64,000 nucleotides of DNA, from NCBI RefSeq assembly GCF_030269645.1, contig NZ_BSTR01000004.1:269093-333092 (forward strand), read 5' to 3'. The stretch comes from Actinokineospora sp. NBRC 105648 (lineage in GTDB: Bacteria > Actinomycetota > Actinomycetes > Mycobacteriales > Pseudonocardiaceae). Both the position numbers and the translations under genes were made by a program. The notes beneath the pieces are model-generated. The model was not told the origin of the DNA, did no database searches, and was given only the letters and a program-made list of their open reading frames with translations. Positions 17,379-25,738 of this stretch are shown here, piece by piece (within the stretch, counting starts at the first letter, position 1; each line of letters starts with the position of its first letter).

Positions 17379-18939
17379 TCAGGTCGGCTGCCTTCTCCGC
17401 CAGCATGATCGTCGGCGCGTTGGTGTTCCCGCGCGGCACCACCGGCATGACCGACGCGTCCACCACGCGCAGGCCGTCGACGCCGTGGACGCCCAAAGTC
17501 GGGTCCACAACGGACTGTTCGCCGACGCCCATCGCGCACGTGCCGACCGGGTGGTACAGGGTTTGGGTCCACGCCCGGATGTGGTCGGCGAGTTCGGCGT
17601 CGGTGAGGGTGCGCTCCGGTAGGTACGGCCGGTCCAGGAACCGCCGCAGTGGGGCGTGGGAGCCGATCTCCTCGAGCACCCGGCACGCCGCGATCTGGGC
17701 TTCCAGGTCCGCCGGGTCGGTGTAGTAGGCCGGGTCGATCAGCGGGCGCCAGTGCGGGTCGGCCGACGCCAGCCGCAGCGTGCCGCGGCTGGCGGGGGCG
17801 ACCAGGGTTGTCGCGGAGGTGAAGCCGGGTGCGGTGGGTTCGCGCATGCCGTTGTCGTAGAACATGGTCGGCGCCACGTGGAACTGCATGTCCGGTGCGG
17901 ACAAGCCGTCCCGGGTGCGCAGGAACGCGCCCGCTTCGCCGATGTTCGAGGTCAGCGGGCCTCGTCCGGTCGCCTGCCACTGGACCAGGCGCGCGGGGGT
18001 GGAGAAGTCGACCAGGTCGGTGGTGTCGCGGGTGGTCCAGATGACCGGCGCCGCCGGGTGGTCGTGCAGGTTGCCGCCCACCCCCGGCAGCGCCACCGCC
18101 ACGTCGATGCCCAGTTCGCGCAGGTGCTCGGCGGGCCCGATCCCGGACAACATCAACACCTGTGGCGAGTTCACCGCGCCGCCGCTGAGCAGGACTTCGC
18201 GGTCGGCTCGGGCCTCGGTCGCGACGCCCAGGTGCTCGTAGGCCACGCCGACCGCGCGGGTGCCGGTCAAGATCACCCGGGTGGTGAACGCGCCGGTGCG
18301 GACCGTCAGGTTCTTCCTGTCGAGGGCGGGTCGCAGGTAGGCGTCGGCGGTGGACCAGCGCTTCCCGCGGCGGCAGGTGACCTGGTAGAGCCCCACGCCC
18401 TCCTGCTCGGCGCCGTTGAAGTCGTCGGTCCGCTTGAGCCCAGCGGCGACGGCGGCCTCGACCCAGGCGGTGGTCAGCTCGTGGGTGTAGCGCCGGTCCT
18501 CGACGTGCAACGGGCCGTCGGTGCCGTGCAGCGGACCGGCGAGCCTGCTGTTGCGCTCGGCCTTGACGAAGTAGGGCAGCACGTCGTCGTAGCCCCACCC
18601 GACGGCGCCGAAGTCGTCGCGCCAGCCGTCGTAGTCGGCGCGGTTGCCGCGGATGTAGATCATCGCGTTCATCGACGAACAGCCGCCGAGGCCCTTCATC
18701 CGGGGCCAGTACGCCGACCGGTCGCCCAGGTGCTTCTGCTCGACGGTCTCGTAGTTCCAGTCCCACTTGGTCTTGAACAGCGAGGAGAACGCCGCCGGGA
18801 TCTTGATCTCGTCGGCGTCGTCCGCGCCACCGGCCTCCAGCAGCAGCACGCTCACGTCCGGGTCCGCGCTGAGCCGGGCGGCGAGCACGCAGCCCGCGCT
18901 GCCCGCGCCCACCACGATGTAGTCGAACGACTCGGTCAT
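17365..18939 (-). CDS. GMC-family FAD-dependent oxidoreductase (choline dehydrogenase-like)
   Basis: A 524-residue flavoenzyme of the glucose-methanol-choline family. The FAD-binding N-terminus has VVGAGSAGCVLAARLS. GMC signatures are YWPRMKGLGGCSSMNAMIYI (signature 1) and VLLSGGAVNSPQVLMLSGIG (signature 2). The active-site His is in LYHPVGTCAMG, and the C-terminus has DGLRVVDASVMP. It oxidises an alcohol; sequence alone cannot tell choline from other alcohols. The ATG at 18939 follows GGGAGG; an upstream ATG would add 39 basic residues unlike the family. It lies 49 bp downstream of the epimerase gene and is likely co-transcribed with it. Confidence 0.9.
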   Translation of the reverse strand: MTESFDYIVVGAGSAGCVLAARLSADPDVSVLLLEAGGADDADEIKIPAAFSSLFKTKWDWNYETVEQKHLGDRSAYWPRMKGLGGCSSMNAMIYIRGNRADYDGWRDDFGAVGWGYDDVLPYFVKAERNSRLAGPLHGTDGPLHVEDRRYTHELTTAWVEAAVAAGLKRTDDFNGAEQEGVGLYQVTCRRGKRWSTADAYLRPALDRKNLTVRTGAFTTRVILTGTRAVGVAYEHLGVATEARADREVLLSGGAVNSPQVLMLSGIGPAEHLRELGIDVAVALPGVGGNLHDHPAAPVIWTTRDTTDLVDFSTPARLVQWQATGRGPLTSNIGEAGAFLRTRDGLSAPDMQFHVAPTMFYDNGMREPTAPGFTSATTLVAPASRGTLRLASADPHWRPLIDPAYYTDPADLEAQIAACRVLEEIGSHAPLRRFLDRPYLPERTLTDAELADHIRAWTQTLYHPVGTCAMGVGEQSVVDPTLGVHGVDGLRVVDASVMPVVPRGNTNAPTIMLAEKAADLITRG

Positions 18940-18988
18940 GGGGACCTCCCGGACTCGGCGATCCCCCAACATACTCCCGAGTAACCTC

Positions 18989-19981
18989 CTAGAGCGCGTC
19001 CAACACCTCGACTTCCTCCGCCGCGCTGAGCCCCGCTTTGCGCTGCCGGTCGACACCGAGTTCGCGCTCGTGCTCTAGCGTGCCCAGCACCGCGTCGACC
19101 AGGGCGCGCGGGGTCAACCCGGCCGCGAGCGCGGGCGCGGCGTCGCGCCCGGTCATCGCCGCGTGCGTCGCGGGCAGCCAGAGCGGCAGCGACCGTGGGC
19201 CCGCCCAGTGGTTGACCTTGAGCTCGGCGAGGTCGTCCGGGGTCACCGGGACGAACTCGACCTCGGCCCCGATGATGTCCGCGATCGAGGCGAGCAGGTC
19301 CAGCAACCCGACCGAGGGCCCGATCCCGTCGAAGACCCCCGTCGTCCCCTGCTCGGCGGCATCGATGATCCACGCCGCGAGGTCCCGCACGTCGACGAAC
19401 TGGGTCCGCTGGTCCACGTCCGGGACCACGACCCGGCCACCCCGGGCCAACCGCTGCACCCAGTAGCCGAACCGGTCGGACTCGTCGCCCGGCCCGGTGA
19501 TCAACCCCGCCCGGACGATGAACGCCTTCGCCCCGACCGCCGCCGTCACCGCGTTCTCGCTCGCGACCTTGATCGACCCGTACAGCTCGGGATCGGCCAG
19601 GTTCGCCTCCCGGGTGCCGTGCACGGCCTTCGGCGGCAGCAGCGGGTCGCCGACGCCGGTGGGCGGGGCGGTGTGGTCGGCGTAGGCGCTGATGGAGGAG
19701 ACGAAGGTCCAGTGCCGGACCTGGTCGCCGAGCGCGTCCAGCGCCCGCCGGACCCACTCGTAGGAGATCGTCGCGACGTCCACGACGGCGTCGAACCGCT
19801 CGCCCCTGAGCGGGTCCAACCCGTCCTCGGCGTCCCGGTCCACTGTGATCAGACGCGCCCCCTCGGGGACGGCCCCGGCCTGCCCGCGAGCCGCGCACAC
19901 AACGTCGTGGCCGCGCCGTACCCCCTCGGCCGCCACCGTGTGACCGAGGAACCGCGTGCCGCCGAGCACCAGAAGTCGCAT
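18989..19981 (-). CDS. NAD-dependent epimerase/dehydratase (extended SDR)
   Basis: A 330-residue Rossmann-fold enzyme. The nucleotide-binding motif is LLVLGGTRFLGHTVA (GxxxxxG at the very N-terminus). It has WTFVSSISAYAD, and Tyr-x-x-x-Lys in ELYGSIKVASE as the catalytic pair, then DQRTQFVDVRDLAAWI. This resembles the isoflavone-reductase/NAD-epimerase subgroup common in actinomycetes, often acting on sugar nucleotides, but the substrate is unclear. The ATG at 19981 gives the expected start. The upstream region (19982-20092) holds an SOS-like box shared with the divergent DUF3800-like gene. Confidence 0.85.
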   Translation of the reverse strand: MRLLVLGGTRFLGHTVAAEGVRRGHDVVCAARGQAGAVPEGARLITVDRDAEDGLDPLRGERFDAVVDVATISYEWVRRALDALGDQVRHWTFVSSISAYADHTAPPTGVGDPLLPPKAVHGTREANLADPELYGSIKVASENAVTAAVGAKAFIVRAGLITGPGDESDRFGYWVQRLARGGRVVVPDVDQRTQFVDVRDLAAWIIDAAEQGTTGVFDGIGPSVGLLDLLASIADIIGAEVEFVPVTPDDLAELKVNHWAGPRSLPLWLPATHAAMTGRDAAPALAAGLTPRALVDAVLGTLEHERELGVDRQRKAGLSAAEEVEVLDAL

Positions 19982-20037
19982 ACCCCACCCTGACGTGCCC
20001 GCCCGCCGCCCGCCACCCTTCTCGCCCCGAGCGAACA

Positions 20038-20053
20038 CCGAACACCCGTTCGA
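20038..20053. promoter_or_regulatory. Near-perfect SOS-box (LexA-like) site
   Basis: The sequence CCGAACACCCGTTCGA matches TCGAAC-N4-GTTCGA in 11 of 12 defined bases (first T is C), with a perfect CGAAC/GTTCG core. It lies 40 bp before the GTG of the DUF3800-like gene and 57 bp from the divergent epimerase start. The next gene with such a box is dprA, 5 kb upstream. Confidence 0.6.
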
Positions 20054-20092
20054 GCGATCCAGGACCGGCTGGCAACAGCCGATCTGCCCAGG

Positions 20093-20635
20093 GTGACCTT
20101 GCACGTCTTCGTCGATGAATCCCGTCGAAACAAGCACTACCTGTTGGCCGCCGCCCTGGTTGAGCCCGGCGAGCTGCACCGCCTGCGAAAGCTCCTGCGC
20201 GGCATGCTCCTGCCCGGGCAGCGGGAGGTGCACTTCAAGAAGGAGACCCCGTCCAGACGGAAAGCCGTCATCTCTCGACTGGTCGATGAGCCATTGGAGG
20301 TGTGGATCTACCACGCCCGCTGCTCGCGTGGCGAGGAGCGGGCTCGGCGGCTGTGCGTTGCCCAGCTGATCGAGGATTCGCTCGACATCCAGGCGCAACG
20401 CCTGGTCTTGGACAGTCGGGCTGTTCGTGACGAGGATGACCGCTTCGTCATCCGCCGCGCGCTCGGGAAGTGGCCACGGGCCACCGGGCTCGTCTACGAG
20501 CACCTGGACAGCACCAAGGACGAGTTGCTGTGGATCGCCGACGCGGTGGCCTGGTGCTACGGCGCGGGCGGGGACTGGCACCGCCGGATCGAACCGATCC
20601 TGGCCAAGATCGTGGACCTGCGTGACAAGCCGTAG
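20093..20635 (+). CDS. DUF3800-like (RNase H-fold) protein
   Basis: A 180-residue protein starting [21 protein letters not shown]; the VDES motif (Asp8, Glu9, Ser10) followed by a beta strand is the hallmark of DUF3800. Further acidic residues that could complete a metal site are [13 protein letters not shown] (about residues 104-116) and [13 protein letters not shown] (about 144-156, the usual AD-x-x-A ending). DUF3800 proteins are uncharacterised RNase H-fold proteins often found in mobile and defence loci. The GTG start has only a weak ribosome site (CCAGG). A near-perfect SOS box lies 40 bp upstream. Confidence 0.65.
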   Translation: MTLHVFVDESRRNKHYLLAAALVEPGELHRLRKLLRGMLLPGQREVHFKKETPSRRKAVISRLVDEPLEVWIYHARCSRGEERARRLCVAQLIEDSLDIQAQRLVLDSRAVRDEDDRFVIRRALGKWPRATGLVYEHLDSTKDELLWIADAVAWCYGAGGDWHRRIEPILAKIVDLRDKP

Positions 20636-20644
20636 ACAGCGCGA

Positions 20645-20680
20645 AGCCCGGCCGCCGACCGTCCGGACGGGGACCGGGCT
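20645..20680 (+). terminator. Hairpin after the DUF3800-like gene
   Basis: AGCCCGG (20645-20651) pairs with CCGGGCT (20674-20680), with an inner CCGTCCGGACGG palindrome forming a second stem. It lies 10 bp after the stop codon and before the purS leader. Confidence 0.5.
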
Positions 20681-20745
20681 CACTTCCCTGGCTTACGGGC
20701 CAGAGCTGTCACCAGCATATCCCGCACCCGCCCCCCGCTCCACCC

Positions 20746-20801
20746 CGTTCACCCCTTCGAGGGACCCGAGCCGCAGGTCACCGCGGGTCGCGGGGTGAAC
20801 G
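20746..20801. promoter_or_regulatory. 10-bp inverted repeat in the purSQL leader
   Basis: CGTTCACCCC (20746-20755) and GGGGTGAACG (20792-20801) are exact complements 36 nt apart, upstream of purS. They could be a paired operator (DNA looping) or the base of an mRNA stem. The 20636-20857 interval otherwise holds only the terminator at 20645-20680; no typical purine riboswitch core was recognised. Confidence 0.4.
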
Positions 20802-20857
20802 CCCAGGTCAGGTACGCTTCCGTGGTACCGGCCTCTCGAACTCAGGAGCAGCCTGCC

Positions 20858-21097
20858 GTGGCCCGCGTTGTCGTCGATGTCATGCCCAAGCCGGAGATCT
20901 TGGACCCCCAGGGCCAGGCGGTGGCGCGCGCGCTGCCCCGGCTCGGGTTCGCCGGTGTCTCCGATGTCCGCCAGGGGAAGCACTTCGAACTCGAGGTCGA
21001 CGACTCCGTCGACGACGAGACCCTCGCCAGGATCGCCGAGGGCTTCCTGTCCAACCCCGTGGTCGAGGACTTCGTCGTGCGGCGGGTGCAGTCGTGA
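20858..21097 (+). CDS. purS: Phosphoribosylformylglycinamidine synthase subunit PurS
   Basis: A 79-residue small subunit of the three-part FGAM synthase (PurS-PurQ-PurL), step 4 of purine synthesis; it bridges the glutaminase PurQ and the synthase PurL. The sequence [20 protein letters not shown] and [12 protein letters not shown] matches the PurS beta-alpha fold. The GTG at 20858 follows AGGAG. It overlaps purQ by 4 bp (GTGA), giving translational coupling that suits subunits made in fixed ratio. Confidence 0.96.
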   Translation: MARVVVDVMPKPEILDPQGQAVARALPRLGFAGVSDVRQGKHFELEVDDSVDDETLARIAEGFLSNPVVEDFVVRRVQS

Positions 21098-21765
21098 GGA
21101 TCGGCGCGGTCACCTTCCCCGGCACCCTCGACGACAGCGACACCGCCCGCGCGATCACCGCCTCGGGGGCCGAGGCCGTGTCCCTCTGGCACGGTGACGC
21201 CGACCTCAGGAAGGTCGACGCCGTCATCCTCCCCGGCGGCTTCTCCTACGGCGACTACCTGCGCGCGGGTGCCATCGCCCGGTTCGCGCCGGTGATGGGC
21301 GAGATCATCGACGCCGCCCGCAAGGGTTTGCCGGTGCTCGGCATCTGCAACGGCTTCCAGGTCCTCTGCGAGGCGGGCCTGCTCCCCGGCGCCCTGCTGC
21401 GCAACGCGGGTCTGCACTTCGTCTGCAAGGACCAGTGGCTCAAGGTGGAGAACAACACCACCGCGTGGACCAGCCGGTACGACGCGCGGGCCGAGATCAT
21501 CATCCCGGTGAAGAACATGGACGGCCGCTACACCGCCGCCAAGTCCACTGTGGACGAGCTGGAGGGCGAGGGCCGCGTGGTGTTCCGCTACAGCGGGAGC
21601 AACCCCAACGGCTCCGACAACGACATCGCCGGGATCGCCGACCCGACCGGGCGGATCGTCGGGCTGATGCCGCACCCCGAGCACGCCATCGACGCGCTCA
21701 CCGGCCCGTCCGACGACGGCCTGGGCATGTTCCTCTCCGCGCTCGACTCGGTGGTGGCCGCGTGA
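21094..21765 (+). CDS. purQ: Phosphoribosylformylglycinamidine synthase, glutaminase subunit PurQ
   Basis: A 223-residue class I glutamine amidotransferase supplying ammonia to PurL. The nucleophile Cys is in [10 protein letters not shown], and the His-Glu pair of the triad is in [26 protein letters not shown] is a PurQ signature. Length matches stand-alone PurQ. The GTG start overlaps purS, and the 3' end overlaps purL by 4 bp, so purSQL is one translationally coupled operon. Confidence 0.97.
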   Translation: MRIGAVTFPGTLDDSDTARAITASGAEAVSLWHGDADLRKVDAVILPGGFSYGDYLRAGAIARFAPVMGEIIDAARKGLPVLGICNGFQVLCEAGLLPGALLRNAGLHFVCKDQWLKVENNTTAWTSRYDARAEIIIPVKNMDGRYTAAKSTVDELEGEGRVVFRYSGSNPNGSDNDIAGIADPTGRIVGLMPHPEHAIDALTGPSDDGLGMFLSALDSVVAA

Positions 21766-24035
21766 TCGACTCCGTTGACAACGCCAAGGCCACGCCGGAG
21801 CAGGCGCAGCCGTTCCGCGAGCTGGGCCTCAAGGACGACGAGTACGCCCGCATCCGCGAGATCCTCGGCCGCCGCCCCACCGACGCCGAGCTGGCCATGT
21901 ACTCGGTGATGTGGAGCGAGCACTGCTCGTACAAGTCGTCCAAGGTGCACTGGCGGCACTGGTCGGCGAACACCACCCCGGAGATGCAGGCCAAGATGCT
22001 CGCGGGCATCGGCGAGAACGCCGGTGTGGTCGACATCGGCGACGGCTGGGCGGTCACCTTCAAGCTGGAGTCGCACAACCACCCGTCCTACGTGGAGCCC
22101 TACCAGGGCGCCGCGACCGGCGTCGGCGGCATCGTCCGCGACATCATGGCGATGGGCGCCCGCCCGCTGGCCGTGATGGACCCGCTGCGCTTCGGCGCCC
22201 CCGACCACCCCGACACCAAGCGCGTGCTGCCCGGCATCGTCGCGGGCGTCGGCGGCTACGGCAACTGCCTCGGCCTGCCCAACATCGGCGGCGAGGTCGT
22301 GTTCGACCCGTCCTACCAGGGCAACCCGCTGGTCAACGCGCTCTGCGTCGGCGCGATGCGGGTCGAGGACCTGCACCTGGCGCACGCCTCGGGCACCGGC
22401 AACAAGGTCATCCTCTTCGGCGCCCGCACCGGTCTCGACGGCATCGGCGGCGTCTCCGTCCTGGCGTCGGAGACCTTCTCCGGCGACGAGGGCGGCACCG
22501 GTCGCAAGAAGCTGCCCGCGGTCCAGGTCGGCGACCCGTTCACCGAGAAGGTGCTCATCGAGTGCTGCCTGGAGCTCTTCGCCGAGGGCATCGTCGTCGG
22601 CATCCAGGACCTCGGCGGCGCGGGCCTGTCCTGCGCCACCAGTGAGCTGGCCAGCGCCGGCGACGGCGGCATGCACGTCGAGCTCGACCGGGTTCCGTTG
22701 CGCGCCAACGGGATGACCCCCGCCGAGATCCTCTCCAGCGAGTCGCAGGAGCGGATGTGCGCGGTGGTCAAACCGTCCGATGTGGACGCGTTCATGCGGG
22801 TGTGCGCCAAGTGGGACGTGATCGCCACCGAGATCGGCGAGGTCACCGAGGGCGACCGCCTGGTCATCACCTGGCACGGTGAGACCGTCGTCGACGTCCC
22901 GCCGCGCACCGTGGCGCACGAGGGCCCGATGTACGAGCGCCCGATCGCCCGGCCCGCCGACCAGGACGAGCTGGTCGCCGACACCCCGGACCGGCTCGCC
23001 CGACCGTCCACACCGGACGAGATCAGGGCCGAGATCGTCCGGATGGCGGCGAGTCCGAACCTGGCGTCGCGGCGCTGGGTCACCGAGCAGTACGACCGCT
23101 ACGTGCGCGGCGGCACCGTGCTCGCCCAGCCCGCCGACGCGGGCATGATCCGGGTCGACGAGCAGACCGGCCGCGGCGTCGCGCTGGCCACCGACTGCAA
23201 CGGGCGCTTCGTCAAGCTCGACCCGTACACCGGCACCCAGCTCGCGCTCGCTGAGGCCTACCGCAACGTCGCGGTCTCCGGCGCCACCCCGCTCGCGGTC
23301 ACCAACTGCCTCAACTTCGGCTCGCCCGAGGACCCGGCGGTCATGTGGCAGTTCGAGCAGGCCGTGCGCGGTCTCGCCGAGGGCTGCAAGGAGCTCGGCA
23401 TCCCGGTCACCGGCGGCAACGTCAGCTTCTACAACCAGACCGGCAGCACCGCGATCCTGCCCACCCCGGTCGTCGGCGTGCTCGGCGTGATCGACGACGT
23501 CCGCCGCCGCATCCCCACCGGCATCGGCGCCGAGGCGGGCGAGACCCTGCTGCTGCTCGGCGACACCCGTGATGAGTTCGGCGGGTCCGAGTGGGCGAAC
23601 TTCGTGCACGGCCACCTCGGCGGCACCCCGCCGAAGGTCGACCTGGCCAGGGAGAAGCTGCTCGCCGACATCCTGGTGGCGGGCTCGCGCGACGGCATGA
23701 TCTCGGCCGCGCACGACCTGTCCGACGGCGGGCTCGCGCAGACCCTGGTCGAGACTTGCCTCATCGGCGAGGTCGGCGCCCGGGTCTTCCTCGACCCCGA
23801 CCAGGACCCGTTCGTCCAGCTGTTCAGCGAGTCCGCCGGTCGGGTGCTGGTGGCCGTGCCCCGCTCGGAGGAGCTGCGCTTCACCGAGATGTGCACCGCC
23901 CGCGGCCTGCCGTGGCGGCGCACCGGCGTGGTCGACCCGGAGTCGACCTCGCTGGAGATCCAGGACATCGGCGACCTGCCGCTGGCCGAGCTGCGCGAGG
24001 CGTGGGAAGGCACCCTCCCCGCGCTGTTCGGCTAG
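21762..24035 (+). CDS. purL: Phosphoribosylformylglycinamidine synthase, large subunit PurL
   Basis: A 757-residue small-type PurL, which converts FGAR to FGAM with ATP and ammonia from PurQ. Motifs are [12 protein letters not shown] (catalytic His), [20 protein letters not shown] (ATP/Mg site), [17 protein letters not shown] and, in the second half, [15 protein letters not shown] and [16 protein letters not shown]. The GTG start at 21762 is within the purQ stop (GTGA). The stop is 3 bp before the next gene, so the operon probably extends into the membrane protein gene. Confidence 0.97.
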   Translation: MIDSVDNAKATPEQAQPFRELGLKDDEYARIREILGRRPTDAELAMYSVMWSEHCSYKSSKVHWRHWSANTTPEMQAKMLAGIGENAGVVDIGDGWAVTFKLESHNHPSYVEPYQGAATGVGGIVRDIMAMGARPLAVMDPLRFGAPDHPDTKRVLPGIVAGVGGYGNCLGLPNIGGEVVFDPSYQGNPLVNALCVGAMRVEDLHLAHASGTGNKVILFGARTGLDGIGGVSVLASETFSGDEGGTGRKKLPAVQVGDPFTEKVLIECCLELFAEGIVVGIQDLGGAGLSCATSELASAGDGGMHVELDRVPLRANGMTPAEILSSESQERMCAVVKPSDVDAFMRVCAKWDVIATEIGEVTEGDRLVITWHGETVVDVPPRTVAHEGPMYERPIARPADQDELVADTPDRLARPSTPDEIRAEIVRMAASPNLASRRWVTEQYDRYVRGGTVLAQPADAGMIRVDEQTGRGVALATDCNGRFVKLDPYTGTQLALAEAYRNVAVSGATPLAVTNCLNFGSPEDPAVMWQFEQAVRGLAEGCKELGIPVTGGNVSFYNQTGSTAILPTPVVGVLGVIDDVRRRIPTGIGAEAGETLLLLGDTRDEFGGSEWANFVHGHLGGTPPKVDLAREKLLADILVAGSRDGMISAAHDLSDGGLAQTLVETCLIGEVGARVFLDPDQDPFVQLFSESAGRVLVAVPRSEELRFTEMCTARGLPWRRTGVVDPESTSLEIQDIGDLPLAELREAWEGTLPALFG

Positions 24036-24038
24036 CCA

Positions 24039-24857
24039 GTGTCCACTGAGGACGAGGAAGCGCGCGTCGTCCACCACGGCGACGCGCGCAACGTCGTCCA
24101 GGCCGGGCGGGTCATCGGCAACATCACGGTGACCACCGCCCGCTGGTCCACCCGCACCAGGCTCGCGGCGCTGGGGGCCGTCGTCGTGCTCGGCACGGCG
24201 GCGGCCCTCTACTTCGCCTTGCGACCGGAGCCGCGCCAGTCGGTCAGCGTGATCGCCCAAGTGACCTCCGGCTCGTGCGCGGGTGGCTGGGTGGTGCCCG
24301 ACACGGACCAACCGGTGCCGCTCACCGGTGGCCCGGCCAATCGGCCGCCGGGAGCGGTGCAGGCCGACAAGGGCATCGTGGTCGTCACCGTGCAGGGCGA
24401 TCAAGAGAAAACCGTTGTGCTGCAAGAGATGCGGGTGGATGTCGTGGCGCGTCACCCGGCCATGATCGGCGTCTTCCTGCCGACCCCGTGCGGCGGCGAC
24501 CTCACCCCGCGCACCTTCGAGGTCGACCTCGCCAAACCCGCCCCCGCGGCAGTGGGAACAGCGGGCAAGAGCGGCGGCGAGGACATCCCGGCGCCCAGCT
24601 TCCCCTTCACGGTGAGCGAGACCGACCCGGAGCAGCTGGAGATCTCCGCCCGCAGCACCACCGAGGACGTCGAGTGGCGGCTACGCCTGGTCTGGACCTC
24701 CGGAGACCAGCGCGGCGAGTCCGTTGTGGACGATGCTGGCCGACCGTTCCGCACCACCGCCAAGTCCGCGGTGAGCAAGGACTACTGCGTCGACTGGACG
24801 ATCAACGCGTGGGCACCCCGCGGTCGGCCGACCAACCCCTGCCCGCCGATGGACTAG
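24039..24857 (+). CDS. Single-pass membrane protein with N-terminal RHIM/BASS-like amyloid motif
   Basis: A 272-residue protein. The cytosolic N-terminus has ARNVVQAGRVIGNITV (about residues 17-32), which fits the V-Q-A-G core of RHIM-like bacterial amyloid signalling sequences. A membrane segment (about 43-62) follows, then an extracellular beta-rich domain with a Cys pair (VTSGSCAGGW ... PTPCGGDLTP). I do not recognise the outer domain. It starts with GTG only 3 bp after purL and so is likely co-transcribed. In actinobacteria this motif occurs in proteins that recruit signalling or defence partners; whether a partner is encoded nearby is not evident. Confidence 0.6.
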   Translation: MSTEDEEARVVHHGDARNVVQAGRVIGNITVTTARWSTRTRLAALGAVVVLGTAAALYFALRPEPRQSVSVIAQVTSGSCAGGWVVPDTDQPVPLTGGPANRPPGAVQADKGIVVVTVQGDQEKTVVLQEMRVDVVARHPAMIGVFLPTPCGGDLTPRTFEVDLAKPAPAAVGTAGKSGGEDIPAPSFPFTVSETDPEQLEISARSTTEDVEWRLRLVWTSGDQRGESVVDDAGRPFRTTAKSAVSKDYCVDWTINAWAPRGRPTNPCPPMD

Positions 24858-24910
24858 TGGCTCGTCGCGGAACGTCACTCATTACCCAGCCGACGTCGCG
24901 TGACACACCA

Positions 24911-25738
24911 CTAGCGCACTGGCACGCAGGCCTTGTTCTCCAGGGTGAGGTCGATTTGGCCACCCGCCTTGAAGGTCATCGTCAGCTCGGTGCCGTTGCC
25001 CTGCCGGGCTTTGAGGTAGTCGGGTTGCGCTGGGCGTTTGTCCACCTGCCAGTCGGCGCCCAGCGCTGCGGCCACCGCCGCCTTCGCCGCCGCGCTGTCC
25101 ATGCCTATGGGTAGGTGCGTACTCGATGCCGCGTACCAGCTCACGCCCGCTGGTTTCTGGGGGCAGGTGGACAAAGTGGCCCCCGGTGCGTCGCGGACGT
25201 CCCCGGAAGCCGGGTACGTCTTGAACGGCTTTTCCTGCCGCAGCGCCGAATACACGTCATCCGCGGCGACCACGGCGGGCTTGAAGCTCCTCGACACCGC
25301 CGCCGCCTGCGCGTCTGACAGGTCCGGCCGCACGTCGACGGCCAGCTCTTGGCCGCGCTCGGCCACCGAGCACTCGGCCTGCTCGGCCCGCACCTTGTCC
25401 CCGCGCAACGCCACCCGCGTCTTGTAGGGCCCGATCAGGAAGACGTCGAAACCGGCCGCTTCCTGCGGCTGCCAACCCAGCTTGACCGCCTTCGCGCGCA
25501 GCTTGGTCGCCGACCCGCTCGGCAGCGTGGCGTCGGCCCAGACGACCACGTTGCTCGCGTCCGGGTCGTCCATGACGCTGCCGCAGGTGGCCGCCTGGAA
25601 GGCCGGTTTCACCGTCGGGTCGACCGCCGCCAGCAGTTCCGTGACCACCTCGCTGACCGCGGGCGGCACCGGTGCGGGCCTGGACTCCGCGCAGCCCGCC
25701 ACCAGCAGAACCGCCAGCAAGCCCAGTAGCAGTCTCAC
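24911..25738 (-). CDS. Lipoprotein paired with ESX hydrolase
   Basis: A 275-residue predicted lipoprotein. Signal peptide VRLLLGLLAVLLVAGC has a lipobox (LVAGC) with Cys16 as the lipidation site. The mature part has two similar-sized halves, the second starting near GATLSTCPQKPAGVSWY and ending LTLENKACVPVR. I recognise no named domain. The GTG start overlaps the stop of the upstream hydrolase gene by 4 bp (GTGA), so the two proteins are made together. An immunity or tethering role for the hydrolase is my inference. Confidence 0.7.
   Translation of the reverse strand: MRLLLGLLAVLLVAGCAESRPAPVPPAVSEVVTELLAAVDPTVKPAFQAATCGSVMDDPDASNVVVWADATLPSGSATKLRAKAVKLGWQPQEAAGFDVFLIGPYKTRVALRGDKVRAEQAECSVAERGQELAVDVRPDLSDAQAAAVSRSFKPAVVAADDVYSALRQEKPFKTYPASGDVRDAPGATLSTCPQKPAGVSWYAASSTHLPIGMDSAAAKAAVAAALGADWQVDKRPAQPDYLKARQGNGTELTMTFKAGGQIDLTLENKACVPVR

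Noticed and set aside
21588..24455. A 955-codon minus-strand open frame across purL
   Set aside because: Antisense shadow of purL; no domain pattern, His/Arg/Gly-rich.
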